Shown here: positions 5,697-10,238 of the stretch, piece by piece
How positions within the stretch are numbered: the stretch's first letter is position 1
How the letters are laid out: every line of letters begins with the position of its first letter
DNA from: Campylobacterota bacterium
GTDB lineage: Bacteria; Campylobacterota; Campylobacteria; Campylobacterales; Sulfurovaceae
Length of the DNA stretch: 10,238 nt
Assembly: GCA_011330645.1 (NCBI GenBank)
Contig: DRQB01000017.1
Location: 1-10,238, forward strand
Reading direction: 5' to 3'
Notes under the pieces: generated by a model
Database searches by the model: none
Told to the model about the DNA's origin: nothing
Seen by the model: only the letters and a program-made list of their open reading frames with translations
Made by a program: the position numbers and the translations under genes

Positions 5697-7400
5697 ATGG
5701 GACAAATGTCTGGTGCACAAATGGTATGTGAAGCGATTATCGCCGAGGGTGTGAAGACCGTATTTGGTTATCCTGGCGGGGCTATCATGCACGTTTATGA
5801 TGAAATATATAAGCAAGAGGGGTTCGAGCATATCTTGAACCGTCACGAACAAGCATCTGTGCATGCAGCAGATGGATATGCAAGAGCGACAGGTGAAGTA
5901 GGGGTGGCTATGGTTACTTCTGGACCTGGATTTACCAATGCTGTTACTGGATTGGCAACAGCCTATATGGATTCTATCCCGCTAGTTGTTATTTCTGGGC
6001 AAGTGCCATTGGCACTCATTGGGACAGATGGATTTCAAGAAATAGATGCAGTAGGAATCTCTCGTCCATGTACAAAACATAACTTTTTGGTACGTACATT
6101 GGAAGAACTTCCTCGTATACTTAAAGAAGCGTTTTATATTGCGCGTTCTGGACGCCCAGGACCCGTACTGGTTGATATTCCTAAAGATATCACAGTAGAC
6201 ATCGGTGAATTTGTGTATCCTGATTCTGTAAATATTCCAACTTATAAGCCAACATATAAAGGGAATAAAAGACAGATAGAAAAAGCAGTTGAAGCGATTA
6301 AGTCTGCGAAGAAACCTCTGCTTTATATCGGTGGGGGTGTTGTACTTTCTAATGCCTACGAACTTGTAAGAGAATTGGCTGAGAAAACACAAATCCCTGC
6401 GGTTGAGACACTAATGGCAAGAGGTGTTATGGGGGCTAAAAATCCACTTCTTCTTGGTATGCTGGGTATGCATGGTAATTATGCATCCAATATGGCAATG
6501 TCTGAGACAGATTTGGTTATCTCTTTAGGTGCTAGATTTGATGACAGGGTAACAGGTAAACTCTCTGAGTTCGCAAAGTATGCAGATATTATTCATGTGG
6601 ACATAGACGCAGCAAACATCGGGAAACTTGTAGATGTGGATTATCCTATTGTTGGAGATGTTACAGAAGTACTTAAAGCGATGTTACCACAGCTTGATGG
6701 TGTCGATACTGACCGTTATGAAGCATGGAGAAAGATTTTAAATCGTTATGATGAACTGCATCCACAGTCTTATGTAGATTCTGATGAAGTGATTAAACCT
6801 CAGTGGGCCATTGAACGTATTGGTGAGCTTATCGGTGAAGATGCCATCATTACTTCGGATGTTGGACAGCACCAAATGTGGGCAGCACAACACTATCCGT
6901 TTGACAGACCACGCCAATGGATAAACTCTGGTGGACTAGGAACCATGGGCTTTGGTTTCCCTGCTGCACTTGGTGTAAAGAGAGCATTTCCGCAGAAGAC
7001 CGTTGTTAATGTAACAGGTGATGGTTCTATTCTTATGAACATGCAAGAGTTGGTGACAGCCGCTGAGTATAAAATACCAGTGATTAACCTTATTTTGAAT
7101 AATCATTTCTTAGGGATGGTTCGTCAATGGCAAACGTTCTTTTATGAAAAGCGTTACTCTGAGACAGATTTGAGTTTTCAGCCTAACTTTAAAGCATTGG
7201 CTGAAGCATGTGGGGGCATTGGATATGATGTTACCACTAAAGCAGAGTTTGATGCAGCGATTAAAGATGCGATTAAACAAGATAAAGTATGTTTCATGAA
7301 CGTACAAACAAACCGTTTTGAAGATGTACTTCCGATGGTACCATCGGGTGGAGCACTCTTTAATATGATGTTGCCACAAACCACAAAAGGAGATGCATAA
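5697..7400 (+). CDS. ilvB: Acetolactate synthase, large catalytic subunit
   Basis: This 567-residue ThDP- and FAD-dependent enzyme condenses two pyruvates to acetolactate (valine/leucine branch), or pyruvate with 2-oxobutyrate to acetohydroxybutyrate (isoleucine branch). The N-terminal ThDP domain has FGYPGG and the catalytic glutamate E51 in NRHEQASVHAADGYAR. The middle FAD domain includes GARFDDRVTGK. The C-terminal ThDP/Mg domain has the GDGS...NN motif from G441 to N469 (VTGDGSILMN to LILNN). Length is normal. An ATG at 5685 is in frame but has no Shine-Dalgarno. The ATG at 5697 has GGAG 6 nt upstream and starts MGQMSGAQMVCEAI, as family members do. The stop TAA shares its last base with the ilvH start. 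Confidence 0.96.
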   Translation: MGQMSGAQMVCEAIIAEGVKTVFGYPGGAIMHVYDEIYKQEGFEHILNRHEQASVHAADGYARATGEVGVAMVTSGPGFTNAVTGLATAYMDSIPLVVISGQVPLALIGTDGFQEIDAVGISRPCTKHNFLVRTLEELPRILKEAFYIARSGRPGPVLVDIPKDITVDIGEFVYPDSVNIPTYKPTYKGNKRQIEKAVEAIKSAKKPLLYIGGGVVLSNAYELVRELAEKTQIPAVETLMARGVMGAKNPLLLGMLGMHGNYASNMAMSETDLVISLGARFDDRVTGKLSEFAKYADIIHVDIDAANIGKLVDVDYPIVGDVTEVLKAMLPQLDGVDTDRYEAWRKILNRYDELHPQSYVDSDEVIKPQWAIERIGELIGEDAIITSDVGQHQMWAAQHYPFDRPRQWINSGGLGTMGFGFPAALGVKRAFPQKTVVNVTGDGSILMNMQELVTAAEYKIPVINLILNNHFLGMVRQWQTFFYEKRYSETDLSFQPNFKALAEACGGIGYDVTTKAEFDAAIKDAIKQDKVCFMNVQTNRFEDVLPMVPSGGALFNMMLPQTTKGDA

Positions 7401-7879
7401 TGAAAACTAACGTAAATGAAAGACGTGTCATCTCTGTGATTGTGATGAATGAAAGTTCTGTGCTTTCTCGTATTACAGCACTTTTTGCTGCTCGTGGTTA
7501 TAACATTGAGTCACTGACTGTTGCACCTATCCCTGATAGTGATATGTCACATATTACTATCGCAACCAAAGGCTCTTCTAAGCTCATGGAACAGATTACC
7601 AAACAGCTTCATAAGCTCATTCCTGTCTATAAAGTAATAGAACATGAAGAGATGGTAGAAAAAGAGATGGTATTGGCGAAGTTTCCTATCGCTGAAAACT
7701 TGGCTGATATCTCAGTACTTTCTGCTGCTTACAATGGTGGTGTTGTGAATGTTGGTACCGAAATGATTATCGTGATGGTTGCAGATGAACCAAAACGTGT
7801 TAAACATTTTATAGAAGCAGCACAGCGTTATAATCCTTGTGAGATTGTACGTGGTGGTGTGGTGGCTATCGAAAGATAG
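7400..7879 (+). CDS. ilvH: Acetolactate synthase, small regulatory subunit
   Basis: This 159-residue protein is the normal size for IlvH/IlvN. An N-terminal ACT domain (about residues 8-80) has the family signature NESSVLSRITALFAARGYNI followed by ESLTVAP. A C-terminal IlvH domain (about 85-158) includes DISVLSAAYNGGVVNVG and a final CEIVRGGVVAIER. It binds the large subunit, raises its activity and mediates valine feedback. The ATG overlaps the ilvB TAA (TAATG) with a strong AAAAGGAG upstream, so the two subunits are translationally coupled, as expected for a stoichiometric complex. The same ilvB-ilvH-lpxD order is known to me from Campylobacter jejuni. Confidence 0.95.
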   Translation: MKTNVNERRVISVIVMNESSVLSRITALFAARGYNIESLTVAPIPDSDMSHITIATKGSSKLMEQITKQLHKLIPVYKVIEHEEMVEKEMVLAKFPIAENLADISVLSAAYNGGVVNVGTEMIIVMVADEPKRVKHFIEAAQRYNPCEIVRGGVVAIER

Positions 7880-7895
7880 TTAAATTTTATAAATC

Positions 7896-7922
7896 CGTTC
7901 CCCTCCCTACAAGGTGGGAACG
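7896..7922. repeat. GC-rich hairpin between ilvH and lpxD, REP-like
   Basis: CGTTCCC (7896-7902) and GGGAACG (7916-7922) are perfectly complementary. Inside them CCT (7906-7908) pairs with AGG (7912-7914) around an ACA loop, with small asymmetric bulges. It is clearly more GC-rich than its surroundings. No U-run follows on either strand, so it is not a standard intrinsic terminator. It could be an mRNA-processing or stability hairpin tuning lpxD against ilvBH, or a copy of a dispersed intergenic palindrome; GTTCCC...GGGAAC palindromes of this type recur in many genomes. Confidence 0.6.
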
Positions 7923-7938
7923 AAAGTTATGCAATATA

Positions 7939-7951
7939 AAGGATTATCCTT
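7939..7951 (+). promoter_or_regulatory. lpxD ribosome binding site inside a short inverted repeat
   Basis: The Shine-Dalgarno of lpxD is AAGGAT (7939-7944), mirrored by ATCCTT (7946-7951), which abuts the ATG at 7952. Pairing, even of only 4-5 bp, would hide the Shine-Dalgarno and lower initiation. It may be chance. Confidence 0.35.
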
Positions 7952-8908
7952 ATGATCTACAAACTCTCCCAAATCACCAAAGAACTTAATATTGATTTTA
8001 ACGGTAATGACATCGAGATAGATGGCATACATACACTGAGTGAAGCAACACCGACACAACTCTCTTTTTTTAATGATGCAAAATATGCCGCCCAACTTCC
8101 CCAGACAAAAGCCGCAGCTATTTTTATAGATGAAAAACATGCAGAGTTATTACCTTCTACAACGATAGCACTTATCACTGATGAAGCTTATTTGAAACTT
8201 GCACTTGCTTCAAAGTTTTTTGCTCATCACATTATTACCAAAGGGGGACATCCTCATTTAGGTGAAAATTGTGACATAGATAAACGTGTACGTTTTGGAA
8301 ACAATGTGACACTGGGAGACAATGTCACAGTAATGGCAGGTGTTTATGTGGGAGACAATGTGACGGTAGGTTCAAACACCTTACTTTACCCCAATGTTGT
8401 ACTTTATCATGGTACACAGATAGGAGAGAGATGCATTATCCATTCTGGTACAGTAATAGGTTGTGATGGCTATGGGTTTGCACATACAAAACAGGGTGAA
8501 CATGTAAAAATTTACCAAAATGGTAATGCTTTGGTAGAAGATGATGTAGAGATAGGGGCTAATTGTACAATAGACAGGGCTGTGTTTGGTACAACAGTTA
8601 TTCGTAAAGGTACAAAACTTGATAATCTAATACAAATAGCACATAACTGTGACTTAGGTGAACACACGTTACTGGCTGCTCAAGTGGGACTCGCTGGTTC
8701 GACAACACTAGGCAGAAATGTAGTGATGGGTGGACAAAGTGCCACAGCAGGGCACCTAGAAGTAGGGGCTTTTAGTACGATAGCAGGAAAAGGTGGTGTA
8801 ACCAAATCACTTGAAGGTGGAAAGATGTATGCAGGTTTCCCTGCCATTGAAATAAAACTTTGGCGTAAAATGCAAGCGGCACTTATGCGTATTGTTAAAA
8901 ACCGTTAA
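7952..8908 (+). CDS. lpxD: UDP-3-O-acylglucosamine N-acyltransferase
   Basis: This 318-residue enzyme transfers a hydroxyacyl chain from acyl-ACP to UDP-3-O-acyl-glucosamine, the third step of lipid A synthesis, at the cytoplasmic face of the inner membrane. The N-terminal uridine-binding LpxD domain (about 1-95) includes TLSEATPTQLSFFNDAKYA. Hexapeptide repeats of the left-handed beta-helix follow (about 103-285), for example VTLGDNVTVMAGVYVGDNVTVG. The catalytic histidine is H231 in QIAHNCDLG, and GCDGYGFA (170-177) and the IDRA block (207-210) are family landmarks. A short C-terminal helix (about 302-317) completes the normal architecture. It follows ilvH after 72 nt containing a hairpin and no obvious promoter, so it is probably co-transcribed with ilvBH. 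Confidence 0.95.
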   Translation: MIYKLSQITKELNIDFNGNDIEIDGIHTLSEATPTQLSFFNDAKYAAQLPQTKAAAIFIDEKHAELLPSTTIALITDEAYLKLALASKFFAHHIITKGGHPHLGENCDIDKRVRFGNNVTLGDNVTVMAGVYVGDNVTVGSNTLLYPNVVLYHGTQIGERCIIHSGTVIGCDGYGFAHTKQGEHVKIYQNGNALVEDDVEIGANCTIDRAVFGTTVIRKGTKLDNLIQIAHNCDLGEHTLLAAQVGLAGSTTLGRNVVMGGQSATAGHLEVGAFSTIAGKGGVTKSLEGGKMYAGFPAIEIKLWRKMQAALMRIVKNR

Positions 8909-8918
8909 CTTTTTGTGT

Positions 8919-8924
8919 TATAAT
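8919..8924 (+). promoter_or_regulatory. -10 box for the 76-residue gene
   Basis: TATAAT occurs in the 45-bp gap after lpxD, preceded by a T-rich stretch (CTTTTTGTGT) much like the sequence before the ilvB -10 box. The predicted transcription start is near 8931, giving a leader of about 23 nt with a strong AAGGAG. Confidence 0.55.
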
Positions 8925-8953
8925 CAAATACAACTAATTTTTAAGGAGTTAAC

Positions 8954-9184
8954 ATGAGTGGACAAGTGACTAATATTGATGAGATGACCTTAAGTGGTAC
9001 AAAAGATGGAAAAATTACTATTACAACAGTAGCAGAGCCTTATGGACCAAAGAGTGAGTCAGTAGCAAGTATTGGTATTTCTTTGCAAGCAGGTGCAACA
9101 GAACCAGATTGGAAAGTACATATTCCTAAAGCTAACATAGATGCAGTCATTACTGCACTTCAAAAGGCTAAAAGCCATTTGTAA
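8954..9184 (+). CDS. Small protein of unknown function (76 residues)
   Basis: I do not recognise this family. The gene looks real: it has a perfect -10 box, AAGGAG 7-8 nt before the ATG, codon use like its neighbours, and an intrinsic terminator straight after the stop. The protein has no signal peptide, membrane segment or cysteine, so it should be cytoplasmic. Its first ~58 residues look beta-rich (alternating Ile/Thr/Val such as GKITITTVAEPYG and SIGISLQAG). The sequence WKVHIPKANID then leads into a C-terminal amphipathic helix (AVITALQKAKSHL). It sits alone, downstream of lpxD and convergent with the PAS gene, so context gives no strong hint of function. Confidence 0.75.
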   Translation: MSGQVTNIDEMTLSGTKDGKITITTVAEPYGPKSESVASIGISLQAGATEPDWKVHIPKANIDAVITALQKAKSHL

Positions 9185-9187
9185 GAT

Positions 9188-9215
9188 AAAAAGAGTTTAT
9201 TCTAAAACTCTTTTT
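9188..9215. terminator. Bidirectional intrinsic terminator between convergent genes
   Basis: AAAAAGAGTTT (9188-9198) and AAACTCTTTTT (9205-9215) form a perfect 11-bp stem with a 6-nt loop, with A- and T-runs at opposite ends so it works in both directions. It begins 4 nt after the stop of the 76-residue gene and overlaps the TAA of the PAS gene (9216-9214). Confidence 0.85.
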
Positions 9216-9663
9216 ATTCATCAAGTTTCATTACCTTATATTGAGCCAAAGCACGTTCTAGTAAATCTTTATCTGGGATTTTTCTTCCAGCGATGTAGCC
9301 TATGATTTCACCATTTTCATCTAGTTTTGGTTTTATCCAAACGAGTACATAATAGTATTTACCATCACTACGTAAATTTTTTACAAAGCCTTCCCAGTAA
9401 TTACCTTTTTTAATCGTTTCCCACATTCCTTGAAAAGCTTTCTTTGGCATATCAGGGTGTCTATTTATGTTATGAGGTGAACCTATAAGTTCCTCTTTTG
9501 TGTAGCCTGTCATTTCTCTAAATTTTCGGTTGGCATAAGTAATAATACTATTTACATCAGTTTCTGTAATCATTACTCCCCCATCAAAGATTACTTCTTC
9601 ATCTATGGGAATAGGTCTTTTGATTTCTTGACCGGTAATCATGTTTTTTGTTATTTTACTCAT
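9214..9663 (-). CDS. Stand-alone PAS protein, Aer/CetB-like redox or energy sensor
   Basis: This 149-residue protein is essentially one PAS domain (about residues 23-130) with a short C-terminal helix and no transmembrane, kinase, GGDEF or methyl-accepting region. Landmarks are the core ITYANRKFREMTGYTKEELIG (split here as ITYANRKF and MTGYTKEELIG) and HNINRHPDMP at 64-73, followed by FQGMW, NYWEGFVKN and YYYVLVWIKP. The R68-H69-P70-D71 motif matches the FAD-binding region of the E. coli Aer PAS domain, so FAD-based redox sensing is likely. In Campylobacter, CetB is a similar stand-alone PAS protein that signals through a separate receptor, CetA; no cetA is in view. The frame extends to an ATG at 9756, but that start lacks a Shine-Dalgarno. 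The ATG at 9663 has GAAGGA at good spacing. The leader carries a probable cyclic-di-GMP riboswitch. Confidence 0.85.
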   Translation of the reverse strand: MSKITKNMITGQEIKRPIPIDEEVIFDGGVMITETDVNSIITYANRKFREMTGYTKEELIGSPHNINRHPDMPKKAFQGMWETIKKGNYWEGFVKNLRSDGKYYYVLVWIKPKLDENGEIIGYIAGRKIPDKDLLERALAQYKVMKLDE

Positions 9664-9775
9664 ATGTTTTCCTTCATCGTGAACATGAGAGTACTCTGTC
9701 CAACGATAGTAAGTTAGTGTGTAATGTGTATGGAAAATAAATATAATAAGTTTCAAAAAAGAAGTTACTTTATAT

Positions 9776-9856
9776 ATTATTCGGTAGCTTGGCGAACTGC
9801 GTGAGTCCCATAGCTTTCTGTCCCCACTTCACAATGGGTTTAGCTTTTTCAATACA
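9776..9856 (-). promoter_or_regulatory. Probable GEMM-I (cyclic-di-GMP-I) riboswitch in the leader of the PAS gene
   Basis: Read on the minus strand from 9856, the order of elements matches the GEMM-I aptamer. A short P1 strand TATT (9854-9851) pairs with AATA (9781-9778). AGCT (9845-9842) leads into AAACC. A 6-bp stem (9838-9833 with 9828-9823) is capped by a GNRA tetraloop, GTGA (9832-9829). The conserved GGGGACAGAAAGCTA follows (9825-9811), whose AGCT pairs back with the first AGCT. Then come GGGACT, a second arm, and AAGCTACCGA at the 3' end. The classical core is GCAAACC...GNRA...GGGACGCAAAGC. The CTAAACC variant resembles Geobacter members as I recall them. The base before CTAAACC is G where I recall A in the cAMP-GMP-sensing Geobacter type, which favours cyclic-di-GMP. 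The aptamer ends about 115 nt before the start codon, and I could not identify a clear terminator or Shine-Dalgarno-masking hairpin as expression platform. Confidence 0.8.
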
Positions 9857-9868
9857 TTTATTGTCGGA

Positions 9869-9874
9869 ATGATA
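9869..9874 (-). promoter_or_regulatory. Candidate -10 box upstream of the riboswitch
   Basis: On the minus strand TATCAT (9874-9869) matches TATAAT at 5 of 6 positions and would start transcription just before the aptamer. A second candidate, TATACT (9899-9894), lies slightly farther up. Neither has a good -35. A start here would give a leader of roughly 200 nt and would exclude the 162-bp inverted-repeat element from the transcript. Confidence 0.35.
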
Positions 9875-9920
9875 GCAATCTTAAGCTTAGTACAGTATAA
9901 ATCAGACACATTGTATTAGA

Positions 9921-10082
9921 GCCAAAATCTTGAAATAGGAATTCATGACTTTGTATCATCATCGCGTTCATGGGATTCGCATAAAATAATCGCCGAACCT
10001 ACGGGTGCGACTCATATTTTATACAAAGCCCATAAACACGAGCATAAAACAAATTCAAAGAATCCTATTTCGAGATTTTGGC
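9921..10082. repeat. 162-bp imperfect inverted-repeat element (MITE-like or structured RNA)
   Basis: The ends GCCAAAATCTTGAAATAGGA (9921-9940) and its counterpart at 10063-10082 match at 19 of 20 positions in inverted orientation. Complementarity continues inward: CGTTCATGGG against CCCATAAACACG, and CATAAAATA against TATTTTATAC. By my hand alignment about 53 of the outer 68 positions of each arm pair. The centre forms TCGC/GCGA and ACC/GGT stems closed on the plus strand by a C(UACG)G tetraloop (10000-10003). No reading frame or transposase is inside and no clear target duplication flanks it. A non-autonomous MITE-like element fits, as does a long structured RNA. It fills most of the gap between the PAS gene leader and metH; the rest of that 474-bp gap is the riboswitch region and the metH promoter. 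Confidence 0.7.
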
Positions 10083-10092
10083 GGAGTTTTCA

Positions 10093-10110
10093 TAGCAACT
10101 TTGCTACAAT
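10093..10110 (+). promoter_or_regulatory. metH promoter candidate with overlapping small palindrome
   Basis: TACAAT (10105-10110) matches the -10 consensus at 5 of 6 positions and would start transcription near 10117, about 21 nt before the metH TTG. The palindrome TAGCAA-CT-TTGCTA (10093-10106) lies directly upstream and runs into the -10 box, a position where a dimeric repressor could block polymerase. No SAM, SAH or cobalamin riboswitch is recognisable between here and the start codon. Confidence 0.4.
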
Positions 10111-10137
10111 ACGATATTAGATTATAAGGGGCAGTTT

Positions 10138-10238
10138 TTGTCTATAACAGAAACCATACAATCACTTTTAAAAGAACGTATCTTAGTCATCGATGGGGCT
10201 ATGGGTACGCAGATACAAGATTTAGATATACCAGCAGA
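10138..10238 (+). CDS. metH: Methionine synthase, cobalamin-dependent (5' end only)
   Basis: Only 33 complete codons are visible. The residues after the start include SLLKERILVIDGAMGTQIQ, the opening of the homocysteine S-methyltransferase domain at the N-terminus of MetH; compare ERILVLDGGMGTMIQ of E. coli. MetH transfers a methyl group from methyltetrahydrofolate to homocysteine through cobalamin. The start is a TTG at 10138 preceded by AAGGGG at 7-nt spacing. In-frame sequence upstream reaches a TAG at 10093 with no ATG between. A shorter homocysteine methyltransferase (for example a BhmT-like or MetH-split form) cannot be excluded because the cobalamin domains lie outside the window. Confidence 0.85.
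   Translation, partial: MSITETIQSLLKERILVIDGAMGTQIQDLDIPA

Noticed and set aside
5982..6392. Minus-strand frames within ilvB
   Set aside because: Antisense shadows of a well-conserved gene; their Cys/Phe-rich translations match no plausible protein and lack start signals.
8290..8365. Near-repeats around GGAGACAATGTGAC
   Set aside because: They encode the hexapeptide repeats of LpxD and are explained by the protein fold.
9664..9756. Longer N-terminus for the PAS protein
   Set aside because: There is no Shine-Dalgarno before 9756, the extra 31 residues do not look like PAS sequence, and the ATG at 9663 has GAAGGA upstream.
9921..10082. Integron attC site or CRISPR-related repeat
   Set aside because: The conserved attC core (GTTRRRY/RYYYAAC) is not at the ends, there is no cassette or integrase, and the repeat is a single inverted pair rather than a spaced array.
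9921..10137. SAM, SAH or cobalamin riboswitch in front of metH
   Set aside because: None of their conserved cores is recognisable, and the predicted metH leader is only about 21 nt.

Overview
The window looks like chromosomal DNA of a low-GC member of the Campylobacterota (Epsilonproteobacteria), probably a marine Sulfurovum/Sulfurimonas-type sulfur oxidiser. The evidence is the gene content and order: ilvB-ilvH-lpxD is the order I recall from Campylobacter jejuni. A multihaem c-type cytochrome, a CetB/Aer-like PAS protein, AT-rich intergenic DNA and compact promoters carrying only a TATAAT-like -10 box fit as well. The genus is inference; no rRNA gene or taxonomic marker is present.

Left part (1-3469, minus strand). 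A secreted multihaem cytochrome c runs off the left edge. Its leader carries an exact FNR-type palindrome just before the ribosome binding site. Upstream of it lie two tandem, paralogous, exported MORN-like (YwqK-type) repeat proteins that form a two-gene operon with a recognisable promoter. Next is a small CoA-binding (YccU-like) protein, transcribed divergently from ilvA across a 53-bp shared promoter region.

Centre (3523-8908, plus strand). ilvA (threonine dehydratase) overlaps a Ppx/GppA phosphatase gene by one base. After a new promoter come ilvB and ilvH (acetolactate synthase), again overlapping by one base, then lpxD (lipid A synthesis). Threonine deaminase and acetolactate synthase are the committed enzymes of isoleucine/valine synthesis. 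The Ppx/GppA protein between them may connect the cluster to polyphosphate or (p)ppGpp metabolism. A GC-rich hairpin unlike its surroundings separates ilvH from lpxD.

Right part (8909-10238). A 76-residue protein of unknown function has its own promoter and ends in a hairpin terminator that it shares with a convergent gene. That gene encodes a stand-alone PAS protein of the Aer/CetB redox-sensing type. Its long 5' leader on the minus strand contains what I read as a GEMM-I (cyclic-di-GMP-I) riboswitch. Beyond it lies a 162-bp imperfect inverted-repeat element (MITE-like or a structured RNA). The window ends in the first 33 codons of metH, started by a TTG codon.

The most notable signals are the riboswitch on a redox/energy-taxis PAS gene, the 162-bp hairpin element between two promoters, and the FNR-type box in the cytochrome leader. 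I see no CRISPR array, transposase, tRNA or rRNA.
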